DNA of 64,000 nt from Luteolibacter luteus (lineage in GTDB: Bacteria > Verrucomicrobiota > Verrucomicrobiia > Verrucomicrobiales > Akkermansiaceae): NCBI RefSeq assembly GCF_012913485.1, contig NZ_CP051774.1:2356001-2420000 (forward strand), written 5' to 3'. Below the pieces are notes generated by a model that was given only the letters and a program-made list of their open reading frames with translations, made no database searches and was not told the DNA's origin. Shown here one piece after another: positions 1 to 8,097 of the stretch. Position 1 is the stretch's first letter. Each line of letters starts with the position of its first letter. The position numbers and the translations under genes were made by a program.

Positions 1-660
1 CGGATCTGCGGGCTGGGCCGCCACCGCCGCATGCGGATCGCTGGTCGAGATATTGGCCCGCACTCCCAAGTCACCCGTCCACCAGGCGTAGTGACCGGTG
101 GCGTCCCCATGCTCGTCTTCCAAGGCAAGTTTTTCCACCTGCACGGCGGGCTTTGCGGAATCCACGCTGCCGCTGCCCACCAAGGTCACGTGATCCTTAC
201 CCGGCCGGTCGGACGGCTTGGCCGCGCCGCTGACCAACCAAGCCAACGCCTTGCCCTCCCGGTTGACTCCCTCCGATTGCCGTGTGTCCCTCAGACCGCC
301 GTTGAGATCGTCCCGTTTCAGGACCGGAGTCCCATCGGCAAGGGTCGAACGCCATACACCGGTCCAATGAGGCTGGGCAATTTGGTCACCCAAGATTTCG
401 GCGGTGGCCGTGACCCGCTGATCCGGTCCGGCATGACGCTGGAGTTGGCCGATGGCCTCCGCCAAGGCAAGCCGCGCATTCGCTCGGGCAACCGCCGCAT
501 AACTCTCTCGTCCCGTCCGCTGCAGCTCGATCGAACTGAGGCCCAGAAGTCCAAACACAATAAGGGTCAGGAGCATCAGCAAGATGATGCTCACGACGAG
601 AGCGAATCCCTTATTAGGAAAGACGCCGGGGGGCCTCTTCGGCTGGCCGGGACCAGTCAC
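1..660 (-). CDS. PilX-like pilus assembly protein, N-terminal part (3' end outside window)
   Basis: Read on the minus strand, a GTG at 658-660 opens a frame that runs off the left edge (at least 220 residues). After a short basic leader the protein has 'NKGFALVVSIILLMLLTLIV', a prepilin-type GF cleavage site followed by one hydrophobic helix. Next come 'ARANARLALAEAIGQLQRHA', 'GPDQRVTA' and 'HWTGVW', which I recognise from verrucomicrobial proteins carrying a PilX-like N-terminus. The likely role is a minor pilin or pseudopilin-associated envelope protein. No clear ribosome-binding site precedes the GTG and the next upstream in-frame codon of note is a stop, so the start is uncertain. The C-terminal domain, and any neighbouring pilus genes, lie outside the window. 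Confidence 0.72.
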   Translation of the reverse strand, partial: MTGPGQPKRPPGVFPNKGFALVVSIILLMLLTLIVFGLLGLSSIELQRTGRESYAAVARANARLALAEAIGQLQRHAGPDQRVTATAEILGDQIAQPHWTGVWRSTLADGTPVLKRDDLNGGLRDTRQSEGVNREGKALAWLVSGAAKPSDRPGKDHVTLVGSGSVDSAKPAVQVEKLALEDEHGDATGHYAWWTGDLGVRANISTSDPHAAVAAQPADP

Positions 661-781
661 AATTACGTAGTTACATCGTGACGCCCCGGGACGCTAGCGG
701 GAAATGTCAGCAGAAACCCCTGAAATCGCGTAGGTTGCAAGGTGCCACGCCGCGTGCACGAATACGTAATGACACCATCTC

Positions 782-1663
782 CTAAGACCCTTCCTCTGCC
801 ACCCTAACCAACTCTCGGATAAATACTTCCACAACATTGGAGGCTTCTCTCGCGGTGGAAACTCCAGCCGCGACACAAACCGGCTCGGGAGTTGGATCAA
901 TGGGAAGCATGACCACCCGATCAAAGCGGCTGCCCGAAGCCATCAGCGCGACGCCCAAACCGGCTTCCACTGCTGCGGCGAGGCTGCTGACGCCATCGAA
1001 CTCTCCCGCCACCTTCGCCTGAAGCCCGTTTTCCCGGAACATGCGGGTCACACCCTGCCAATATTCCGGATATTCATTCCGCGAGTAGAGCAGCAAGCGC
1101 TGGCCATCGAGATCTGCCAGCTTGATCTTCTTCTTCGAGGCAAAAGGATGGGAGGCAGGAACGGCGAGGACCATGCCGTGATGACGGATCGGCGTCCATT
1201 TCAAGGCTTGGCTATCGCCTTCCCAGGGAACGGTCACGGCCACATCGATTTTCCCTTGGGCGAGGGCATCCCGCATTTCCGTGCTGGAGAGATCCGAAAG
1301 TTGGACACGGGCGCGGGGGTGCAATTGGGAGAAGCGTTCCAATGCGAGGCCGAGCAGGGGACCCGCCAAAGAAGGCGCGTAGCCGACCCGGAGTGGCTCC
1401 CCTTCAGCACTGGCGCGGACCAGTTTCACCACCCGCTCCGCACGTTCCAGCAGCTTGCTGCCTTCCTCCAGAAGCACGCCGCCAGCCGGAGTGAGCGTGA
1501 CCGAGTGGGCACCACGAGTGAAAAGCTCCACGCCCAGTTCTTCCTCCAAGGCCTTGATCTGGCGGCTCAGCGCCGGCTGCGTCAGATGCATCCGCTTGGC
1601 AGCCGCGGTGATGCTCCCCTCCTCTGCTGCCGCGAGAAACAACTGCAACTGCCGTAATTCCAT
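782..1663 (-). CDS. LysR-family transcriptional regulator
   Basis: 293 residues, the usual LysR length. The N-terminal winged helix-turn-helix (about 1-60) has 'AAAKRMHLTQPALSRQIKALE', the classic LysR recognition region, and the rest is a periplasmic-binding-protein-like effector domain (about 88-290). It is divergent from pirin and yceI (start-to-start 114 bp), an arrangement typical of a LysR protein controlling its divergent neighbour, so pirin/yceI are the inferred targets; the inducer is unknown. A -10-like TAGACC sits 6 nt before the ATG, but no TTG -35 is present at the matching distance. Confidence 0.9.
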   Translation of the reverse strand: MELRQLQLFLAAAEEGSITAAAKRMHLTQPALSRQIKALEEELGVELFTRGAHSVTLTPAGGVLLEEGSKLLERAERVVKLVRASAEGEPLRVGYAPSLAGPLLGLALERFSQLHPRARVQLSDLSSTEMRDALAQGKIDVAVTVPWEGDSQALKWTPIRHHGMVLAVPASHPFASKKKIKLADLDGQRLLLYSRNEYPEYWQGVTRMFRENGLQAKVAGEFDGVSSLAAAVEAGLGVALMASGSRFDRVVMLPIDPTPEPVCVAAGVSTAREASNVVEVFIRELVRVAEEGS

Positions 1664-1776
1664 GCTCGTGGTCTAGCAGAACGAAGCCGGGCTGGCCACA
1701 GGGCAATGACCGCCTGGCATGCTGAGCCTGCGGACACGGCATTAGCCGCGGGCGGAAATCATGGCAGGATGGCGGC

Positions 1777-2493
1777 GTGAAAACGAACACCGACCTCACG
1801 ATCCGCCGCTCCGGCGAACGCGGCCACGTCGATCATGGCTGGCTGGACAGCCGCTTCACTTTTTCTTTCGCCGACTACTACGACCCGTCCCACATGGGCT
1901 TCCGCTCGCTTCGGGTGATCAATGACGACCGTGTCGCCCCCGGCGGCGGCTTTCCGACTCATCCGCATCGCGACATGGAGATTTTCTCCTACGTGCTGGA
2001 CGGGGCTCTCGCCCACCAGGACAGCATGGGCAATGCCCGGACCATCAAGCCGGGTCAGATCCAGGTAATGAGCGCGGGCTCCGGTGTCACACATTCCGAA
2101 TTCAACCCATCCTCCACGGAGATGGTGCATCTGCTCCAGATCTGGATCATCCCGAACCAGCGTGGCCTCACCCCGCGCTACACGGAGTGGGCGCCCAGCG
2201 CCGAGCAGGACAGCGCCTCCAAGGTGCTGGTAATCTCTGCGGACGGCCGCGACGGCTCCGCGACCATCGCTCAGGACGCCGATATCTGGCGTCTGAAGCT
2301 CCAGCCCGGCGAAAGCTCCGCACATACGCTGGCCCCCGGACGCGGCCTCTGGCTCCACCTGATCCGCGGTCAAGCCGACGTGAACGGAGCGGGAATAAGC
2401 CCCGGGGATGCGGCCTCCACCGAGCGCCCCGGCGAGTACATCCTCAGTGCCGGTGACGAAGCCGTCGAAGCGCTGCTGTTTGACCTGCGCTGA
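1777..2493 (+). CDS. Pirin family protein (bicupin)
   Basis: 238 residues with a GTG start. The N-terminal cupin is characteristic of pirins: 'GFPTHPHRDMEIFSYVLDG' supplies the HPH metal-binding pair, followed by 'GQIQVMSAGSGVTHSE'. The C-terminal cupin is shorter (about 150-238). It resembles YhaK/YhhW-type bacterial pirins, some of which have quercetinase activity; in others the role is redox-related. It lies divergent from a LysR regulator and 53 bp upstream of a YceI lipoprotein, a recurring bacterial grouping, so co-regulation in stress or redox response is inferred. Substrate cannot be read from sequence. Confidence 0.88.
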   Translation: MKTNTDLTIRRSGERGHVDHGWLDSRFTFSFADYYDPSHMGFRSLRVINDDRVAPGGGFPTHPHRDMEIFSYVLDGALAHQDSMGNARTIKPGQIQVMSAGSGVTHSEFNPSSTEMVHLLQIWIIPNQRGLTPRYTEWAPSAEQDSASKVLVISADGRDGSATIAQDADIWRLKLQPGESSAHTLAPGRGLWLHLIRGQADVNGAGISPGDAASTERPGEYILSAGDEAVEALLFDLR

Positions 2494-2546
2494 GAACTCT
2501 CCACCTTCTCGAACTTCCTGAAGCCAATCACCAAAATACGACAAAC

Positions 2547-3173
2547 ATGAAAATCGACTACATCGCCTTCCCTGCCGCGATCCTTACCATGGCCCTCGTT
2601 TCTTGCGAAAATCCCGCGGACAAGACGGCCAAGGCCGACGTGAAGGGCGCTGTCGCCAAGACGGAAGACAACGCCGCGGGCACGAAGTATGTATTCACTC
2701 CGGAATCGAAGATCGAATTCACCGGCTCCAAGGTCACCGGCAAGCATGACGGCGGCTTCAAGGCCTTCACCGGACACTTCACCGTGAAGGACGGTGCCCC
2801 GGCGGGCAACGACCACAAGGTGGAGATCGACATGAATTCCACCTTCGCCGACCAGGAAAAGCTGACGGGACACCTCAAATCGCCCGACTTCTTCGACGTG
2901 GAGAAGTATCCGACGACGACCTTCGACGTGACCGAGATCAAGAAAGACTCCGACACCCAATACACGGTCTCTGGCAACTTCAAGCTGCACGGTGTGGAGA
3001 AGAACATCAGCTTCCCTGCCACCGTCAGCCAGAATGGCGATGCGGTGAGCATCAAGTCCGAGTTCAACATCAATCGCAAGGACTTCGGCATCGTCTACGC
3101 TGGCAAAGCCGACGACCTGATCCGTGACGAAGTCGTGATCCGCCTCGATCTTACCGCGAAGCCGGGCGCTTGA
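2547..3173 (+). CDS. YceI-family lipoprotein (polyisoprenoid-binding-like)
   Basis: 208 residues. The N-terminus has a lipoprotein signal with lipobox 'MALVSC' (Cys about 20), so the protein is probably anchored in an envelope membrane. From about residue 48 ('YVFTPESKIEFTGSKVTG') to the end it follows the YceI lipocalin-like beta-barrel pattern: 'HDGGFKAFTGHFTV', 'LTGHLKSPDFFDVEKYPTTT', then 'RKDFGIVYAG'. Family members bind polyisoprenoids or related amphiphiles. It probably forms a transcription unit with pirin and is followed 24 bp later by a strong terminator. Confidence 0.9.
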   Translation: MKIDYIAFPAAILTMALVSCENPADKTAKADVKGAVAKTEDNAAGTKYVFTPESKIEFTGSKVTGKHDGGFKAFTGHFTVKDGAPAGNDHKVEIDMNSTFADQEKLTGHLKSPDFFDVEKYPTTTFDVTEIKKDSDTQYTVSGNFKLHGVEKNISFPATVSQNGDAVSIKSEFNINRKDFGIVYAGKADDLIRDEVVIRLDLTAKPGA

Positions 3174-3196
3174 TCGCATCCCGTCTCATTTCGCAC

Positions 3197-3230
3197 GGCG
3201 GCCGGGAAATCCCGGCCGCCTTTTTGTTTT
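3197..3230 (+). terminator. Rho-independent terminator after yceI
   Basis: A perfect 10-bp GC stem (3197-3206 with 3211-3220) with a 4-nt AAAT loop is followed directly by TTTTTGTTTT. It ends the pirin/yceI unit and isolates it from the exported repeat protein downstream. Confidence 0.93.
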
Positions 3231-3341
3231 ATAATATGACCCGATCAATACCAAGGGGGCTTCATAATCCACATTAGCTTTGTATATCTTTTCATTTTAC
3301 CCATTGCGGAAGTTATAGGGAACGCGGAGGAGTTGGATGCG

Positions 3342-4205
3342 ATGAACCGGATCCTCCTGCCGCTTTTCGTCTCCTCCATCGCCGGTGCCTTGGGCCAATC
3401 GAGCATCTCTCCGGCAGCGCACTTCGCTTATGCCGCAAATGCCGGCTGGATCGATTTCCGGGGAACTGCCAGCGATGGGGTGCGCCTGAGCGAGACCTTC
3501 GTTTCGGGGAAGGCCTACGCGGCGAATTTCGGCTGGATTGATTTCGGCGACGGTTCTCCTTCAAACGGGCACTCCTACTCGAATGCATCGGCCATGGACT
3601 TCGGAGTGAATCTGGCCGCGGACGGGGCACTGAACGGAGCCGCCTACGCCGCGAATCTCGGCTGGATCTCCTTCGAGCAAATCCACGGCAAGCCGCGATT
3701 AGATCTCCTCACCGGCCAGTTGAGCGGACATGTCCATGCCGCGAACGCAGGCTGGATCGAACTCGATACAACGTTCTCCGACCTCGCGACGCTTTTCGTC
3801 GCCCGGCCGGATTCCGACGGCGATGGCATTACCGATGCGTGGGAGATGCTCCACTTCGCCAATCTCAGCATGGCGACCACCATCTCGGATGCTGATGGGG
3901 ATTTGGCAACGGATCTTCAGGAATATGAAGCAGGGACCGATCCACGGGATCCCGGTTCCTCTTTTCGCATCGTAACCCATTCCTTTGCGCCTGGAGGAAC
4001 CAGCGTTGTCGTAACCTTCACCAGCTCGCCCGGGCGCCTGTACCGCATCGAGCACGATACCGACCTACAAGGACCTTGGACCAACAGCACGCTCGGCCTC
4101 TTCACTCCGGATGCCGGTCCTCTAACAAGCAGGGCCGTCACCACCTCCGGCGGCCCCCGTCGCTTCATCCGGGCCGTGTCCGTGAAACCGCTCCTCCAGC
4201 CTTAG
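3342..4205 (+). CDS. Exported protein with AAN-GWI repeats, TSP3-like calcium motif and C-terminal module
   Basis: 287 residues from the ATG at 3342, chosen because GGAGGAG (3327-3333) lies 8 nt upstream; a TTG 9 nt earlier is a weaker option. A signal peptide precedes 'QSSISPAAHF'. Four repeats follow: 'AYAANAGWIDF', 'AYAANFGWIDF', 'AYAANLGWISF' and 'VHAANAGWIEL'. Then comes 'DSDGDGITDAWEM', a thrombospondin type-3-like calcium motif, and a C-terminal module with 'LYRIEHDTDLQGPW' and 'RRFIRAVS', shared with the 1089-residue protein at 49-52 kb. Function is unknown; surface location is inferred. It lies 17 bp upstream of another exported repeat protein. Confidence 0.75.
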   Translation: MNRILLPLFVSSIAGALGQSSISPAAHFAYAANAGWIDFRGTASDGVRLSETFVSGKAYAANFGWIDFGDGSPSNGHSYSNASAMDFGVNLAADGALNGAAYAANLGWISFEQIHGKPRLDLLTGQLSGHVHAANAGWIELDTTFSDLATLFVARPDSDGDGITDAWEMLHFANLSMATTISDADGDLATDLQEYEAGTDPRDPGSSFRIVTHSFAPGGTSVVVTFTSSPGRLYRIEHDTDLQGPWTNSTLGLFTPDAGPLTSRAVTTSGGPRRFIRAVSVKPLLQP

Positions 4206-4222
4206 AACCCCTTCCCTGTCCC

Positions 4223-5458
4223 ATGAAACCCATCGTCGCCTTTCTGCTCCTTCCTTTCCCCTTGTTCGGCCAAGGCCCGCTCACACCACCGGGGCCTCCC
4301 GGACCTACCCAGAAATCGCTCCAAGAGATCTGGGACAGGATCGGCAGCCTTCAGGAAACCGTCGCCTCCCAGCAACAGCAGATCGCGCTACTCCAGCAGC
4401 AGAACTCGGTGCTTCTGGAAAATGCCGGGGTGCCTCTTTCCTGGAAAATCACCCCGGTCACCGCAAACGCCATCGAACTCGCTTCAAGGGCTCTCGCCTT
4501 CTCACCTGCCGGATTTCCAGCGATCGCCTACTATGACTCGGTCACCGATGACCTCGCATACGCGGCTTTCAATGGGTCCTCCTGGCAGATCACGCCGGTG
4601 GACGTCGCCGGAGCAGTCGGCGGCAGCGCCTCTTTGGCATTTTCCCCGACGGGAAATCCTTCGATTGCCTACTACGACAGCACCAATGCCGACCTGAAAT
4701 ATGCGACCTACGTCGGCGGGGCCTGGAACGCGGCGCCGGTGGATAGCACCGGAAGCGTCGGCAACAGCTGCTCCCTGGCCTTCACCGCATCCGGCCAACC
4801 TGCCATCGCCTATCACGACGAAAGCGAGAGCGATCTCAAGTATGCGGTTTTCAACGGCACAAGCTGGCAGATCCAACAGGTAAGTGTCGTCACCGCGGAG
4901 GATTGCCACCCCTCTCTCGCCTTCAACAGCTCCGGCAAAGCGGGGATCGCCTTTCAAGACGGCGACCAATCTGCGATCAAGCTCGCCTTGCTCGAACAAA
5001 GCGGCTGGTTCGTAGAGACGGTGGAGAGCCGGCCGGTGGACGGGGATCAGGAGTATGCCAATCCTTCACTCGCCTTCGGCCCATCAGGAAAGGCCGCCAT
5101 CGCCTATGATCACTACGGCAGCACCGGAATCCTGAGAGTGGCCATCGACGAGGGCGGGTGGATTCTGGACGACGCCGCCACAGCGGGAGACTGGGGCTTC
5201 CGGCCTTCACTTGCCTTTTCCCCGTTGGGACGCCCCTCGGTGAGCTACGCCTATGACCCCTTCGGTGACGCGGGCCCCTTGGGCTTCGCCCAAAAAAGCG
5301 GCGACGACTGGATCCATAGCGAGGTGGGGGCGGCCGACAACGTGGCGGAGGCCAGTTCTCTGGCCTTCGGGCCGGGTGGACAGGCGGCGATCGCCTATCA
5401 GGACCGGGCTTCGGGCGGCTTGAAATTCGCGGTCCGGGTGCCCTTCGGAAGCCGTTAG
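4223..5458 (+). CDS. Exported coiled-coil/seven-repeat beta-propeller-like protein
   Basis: 411 residues from ATG 4223; an open frame extends further upstream but overlaps the preceding gene and lacks a signal peptide. The order is signal peptide, a short collagen-like 'PPGPPGPTQ', a Gln-rich coiled coil ('SLQETVASQQQQIALLQQQ', about 34-65), then seven repeats of the type 'SLAFSPTGNPSIAYYDS' alternating with 'LKYA...NGTSWQI' segments. Seven such units would fit a seven-bladed propeller with an N-terminal trimerising stalk. It probably is co-transcribed with the upstream gene. No enzyme motif is visible; an adhesive or binding role is inferred. Confidence 0.72.
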   Translation: MKPIVAFLLLPFPLFGQGPLTPPGPPGPTQKSLQEIWDRIGSLQETVASQQQQIALLQQQNSVLLENAGVPLSWKITPVTANAIELASRALAFSPAGFPAIAYYDSVTDDLAYAAFNGSSWQITPVDVAGAVGGSASLAFSPTGNPSIAYYDSTNADLKYATYVGGAWNAAPVDSTGSVGNSCSLAFTASGQPAIAYHDESESDLKYAVFNGTSWQIQQVSVVTAEDCHPSLAFNSSGKAGIAFQDGDQSAIKLALLEQSGWFVETVESRPVDGDQEYANPSLAFGPSGKAAIAYDHYGSTGILRVAIDEGGWILDDAATAGDWGFRPSLAFSPLGRPSVSYAYDPFGDAGPLGFAQKSGDDWIHSEVGAADNVAEASSLAFGPGGQAAIAYQDRASGGLKFAVRVPFGSR

Positions 5459-5545
5459 GGGGGGACTGGAACCAAGGTAGAATAAAGCGACACTTGGCCA
5501 GCGGCGCGAATCGTGCTAACAATTCCGCGCGAGTCCACTTGTCCC

Positions 5546-6130
5546 ATGGTTCCGTTTCAATCGTATCTGCTCCGTTGCCTCCCGGTGATGCTGGGGATGG
5601 CTCTGATTTCCTGCGCAGCGCCGCCTCGTATCATCGACAAAAAGCGGCCGCCCCAGAAGGCGGACTATGTGATGTACGAATGGTACGACGACACGGGGCC
5701 GGGCAAGGTAGCGATCAACATCAACCTCTCCGAACAGCGGGCACGCTATACCCGCGGCGGCCGGGATATCGGCTGGTCCTACGTGGCCACCGGCAAGGAA
5801 GGCTACGGCACGCCCTCAGGCCGCTACAGCATCACCGAAAAGATCGTGGACAAGCACTCGAACCGGTACGGCTGGATCGAGGATGAATGGGGCAATGTGA
5901 CCAATGGTGATGCCAAGCCGAGCACGGCGGTACCCGCAGGCGAACGTTACGTTCCCGCGCCGATGCCCTACTGGATGCGCCTGACCTCCTACGGAATCGG
6001 GATGCACGCCGGGATCATCCCGAAGCCGGGCGAGGCGGCCTCCCATGGCTGCATCCGCCTGCCGAAGGAGCTGGCTCCGGTGCTCTTCGAGTCGGTAAAC
6101 GTCGGCACCCCGGTGACGATTACGCATTGA
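5546..6130 (+). CDS. L,D-transpeptidase (ErfK/YbiS/YcfS/YnhG) lipoprotein
   Basis: 194 residues from ATG 5546. A signal peptide ends in lipobox 'ALISC', placing the enzyme on an envelope membrane. The YkuD catalytic signature 'SHGCIRLP' lies near the C-terminus with the nucleophilic Cys, and an upstream 'GIGMHAG' supplies the conserved His region. Such enzymes form 3-3 peptidoglycan cross-links or attach proteins to peptidoglycan. An in-frame GTG at 5513 would lengthen the protein, but the lipoprotein signal reads better from 5546. TTGGCC (5494) with CTAACA/TAACAA 16-17 nt later is a possible promoter with a short leader. Confidence 0.9.
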   Translation: MVPFQSYLLRCLPVMLGMALISCAAPPRIIDKKRPPQKADYVMYEWYDDTGPGKVAININLSEQRARYTRGGRDIGWSYVATGKEGYGTPSGRYSITEKIVDKHSNRYGWIEDEWGNVTNGDAKPSTAVPAGERYVPAPMPYWMRLTSYGIGMHAGIIPKPGEAASHGCIRLPKELAPVLFESVNVGTPVTITH

Positions 6131-6180
6131 GCGGCTCCCGCTTCGTTGCAAATCTCACGATCGGGTTTAGGGAGGCGGGA

Positions 6181-7011
6181 ATGATCGCACGCATCCTCAC
6201 CGCCACGGCTGTTCTTTTCGCCTCTCCGGTTTTCGCCCAAGAGGCGAAAGCAGCGCCGAAAAAGCCCATCCTGCTGGTGCTGACCAACCACGCGAAGCTG
6301 GGCAATAGCGGGAAGAGGACCGGATTCTTCCTCTCCGAGGCGGCCCATCCTTGGGAAGTTTTCAGCAAGGCGGGCTATCCGGTGACCTTGGCCAGTCCAG
6401 TGGGCGGCTTCGCGCCTCTCGACCCGAAAAGCTATGACCTGAAGGATGAGGCGAACGCGGCCTTTTGGAAAAAGGTCGGTTCCGGCGAGGAGAAAAACAA
6501 CACGCTGGGAGTGCGGGATACCAAGGCTGTGATGGATCTGAACCCGGCGGATTTCTCCGCGGTCTTCTTCGCGGGCGGTCATGGCACCATGTGGGATTTC
6601 CGCCAGGACAAGGCGATCCAGCGCTTCACGGCCACGGTCTACGAGGATGGGGGTGCCGTGGGAGCAGTGTGCCACGGTCCCGCAGCCCTGATCGACGTGA
6701 AGCTCACGGACGGAACTCCGCTGGTGAAGGGCAAGAAGGTGGCGGGCTTCACCAACGCCGAGGAGGAGGCAGTAGGCCTAACAACGACAGTCCCCTACCT
6801 GCTGCAGTCTGAACTGGAAGCAGCAGGTGCCACCCACGTCCCGGGGGAGAATTTCAAGGAAAACGCGGTGCTCGATGGACGACTGGCGACCGGCCAAAAC
6901 CCGGCATCTGCCAAGAAGGCCGCCGAATTGCTGGTAGAAGCGCTGGCAAGTGACGAAACCGACTCCGCGCCCAAGGCCGAAAAAGTCGAGGAGCCGAAAG
7001 AGAGTGAGTGA
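6181..7011 (+). CDS. Exported DJ-1/PfpI family protein (Hsp31-like)
   Basis: 276 residues from ATG 6181, preceded by AGGGAGG at good spacing. The first 20 residues form a signal peptide ending 'VFAQ', unusual for this normally cytosolic superfamily. The core contains 'GFFLSEAAHPWEVF' (acidic residue region), 'FFAGGHGTMWDF' and the nucleophile elbow 'AVCHGPAAL' with Cys near residue 163, the layout of Hsp31/YDR533C-type members, some of which act as glutathione-independent glyoxalases or deglycases. The C-terminus is a charged tail. Neighbours (VOC, Kef pair, WrbA) suggest defence against reactive carbonyls or quinones. The reaction itself is inferred. Confidence 0.83.
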   Translation: MIARILTATAVLFASPVFAQEAKAAPKKPILLVLTNHAKLGNSGKRTGFFLSEAAHPWEVFSKAGYPVTLASPVGGFAPLDPKSYDLKDEANAAFWKKVGSGEEKNNTLGVRDTKAVMDLNPADFSAVFFAGGHGTMWDFRQDKAIQRFTATVYEDGGAVGAVCHGPAALIDVKLTDGTPLVKGKKVAGFTNAEEEAVGLTTTVPYLLQSELEAAGATHVPGENFKENAVLDGRLATGQNPASAKKAAELLVEALASDETDSAPKAEKVEEPKESE

Positions 7012-7064
7012 AGCTTGATCTCTGCTCGCCAAGAGCGGATCCGCCGCCCATTCTCCGTGACGCA

Positions 7065-7523
7065 ATGAGTCTCTCTCACATCCCGGAAGGCTATCATTCG
7101 GTCACGCCCTCGCTGACTGCACGCGACGCCCGCGCGGCGCTCGACTTCTACTCCCGCGCCTTGGGTGCGGAAGTGCTGTATACGCTGGACGAACCCTCGG
7201 GCAAGGTGGCCCATGGCGAATTCGTGATCGGCAACTCCCGGATCATGATCTCCGACGAATATCCGGACTTCGGAGCCATCCAGCCGGAAATCGGAAAGGG
7301 AGCAACCTTCATGATCTACGTGGCCGACGTGGATGCCGCCTATGCGCAGGCGGTGAAGGAAGGCGGCACCGGAAAGCAGGAGCCTACGGACATGTTCTGG
7401 GGCGATCGCATCGCGCGCATCTTCGATCCCTATGGCTACCGTTGGACACTCGCCACACGGAAACGCGAAGTCTCCGTGGACGAGATGAAGGAAGCCATGA
7501 AGAGCTGGGGCCAGGAAAGCTGA
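7065..7523 (+). CDS. VOC-family (glyoxalase/PhnB-like) protein
   Basis: 152 residues starting at ATG 7065. The sequence 'PSLTARDARAALDFYSRALGAE', later 'ISDEYPDFG', 'ATFMIYVADVDAAYAQAV' and 'WGDRIARIFDPYGYRWTLAT' follows the paired beta-alpha-beta-beta-beta modules of the vicinal oxygen chelate superfamily, closest to PhnB/YdcJ-like 'DUF1338-free' glyoxalase-related proteins. The metal ligands are not obviously those of glyoxalase I, so substrate is open. It ends 3 nt before the KefF-like gene, implying one operon. Confidence 0.85.
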   Translation: MSLSHIPEGYHSVTPSLTARDARAALDFYSRALGAEVLYTLDEPSGKVAHGEFVIGNSRIMISDEYPDFGAIQPEIGKGATFMIYVADVDAAYAQAVKEGGTGKQEPTDMFWGDRIARIFDPYGYRWTLATRKREVSVDEMKEAMKSWGQES

Positions 7524-7526
7524 GCG

Positions 7527-8087
7527 ATGGGACAGGTGCTGGTGATCTTTGCTCATCCGGCCTTCCAAAGGTCGCGGGTGAACCGTGCCCTCGTGGCTGC
7601 CGCCCGCCGCACCGAGGGCGTGACGGTTCACGACCTCTACGAAACCTATCCCGACTTCCTCATCGATGTCCGGGATGAGCAGGTCTTGTTAGAGAACCAC
7701 CATTCGGTGGTCTTCCAACATCCCTTCTTCTGGTATAGCAGTCCGGCGCTGGTCAAAGAGTGGCTGGATCTCGTGCTTCAGTACCGCTGGGCCTATGGCG
7801 AAGGTGGCACCGCGCTGCGCGGGAAAATCATGGCTCAGGCGATCTCCGCCGGCGGCCCGGAAGATGCTTATCACCGGGGTGGCTACAATCATTTCTCCGT
7901 CCGCGAGCTGCTGGCCCCCTTCGAACAGACCGCTCGGCTCTGCGGGATGGGCTATGCCGAAGCTTTCACGGTCCATGCTTCCAACCAGCTCGACGACCCT
8001 TCGCTTGCTGATGTTGCCCACCGTTACTCCGCGTGGCTCGGATCGCTGCGCGATGGCACCCTTCCCCTTTGGCTTCCTCCTCCCTGA
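7527..8087 (+). CDS. KefF/KefG-like NAD(P)H:quinone oxidoreductase (ancillary subunit of Kef)
   Basis: 186 residues, flavodoxin-like fold. 'VLVIFAHPAFQRSRVNRAL' opens the FMN-binding region and 'VTVHDLYETYPDF', 'HPFFWYSSPALVKEWLDLVL' and 'GKIMAQAISAGGPEDAYHRG' are strongly like KefF/KefG/YheR. Such subunits bind the KefC/KefB antiporter and reduce quinones. The gene lies 10 bp upstream of a KefC-type antiporter, supporting a physical pair. AGGAAAG upstream serves as ribosome-binding site. Confidence 0.88.
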   Translation: MGQVLVIFAHPAFQRSRVNRALVAAARRTEGVTVHDLYETYPDFLIDVRDEQVLLENHHSVVFQHPFFWYSSPALVKEWLDLVLQYRWAYGEGGTALRGKIMAQAISAGGPEDAYHRGGYNHFSVRELLAPFEQTARLCGMGYAEAFTVHASNQLDDPSLADVAHRYSAWLGSLRDGTLPLWLPPP

Positions 8088-8097
8088 CTGACTCGCC

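Noticed and set aside
31-681. Long plus-strand open frame at the left edge
   Set aside because: It is antisense to the PilX-like gene, which has a prepilin signal and recognisable motifs; the plus frame shows no domain.
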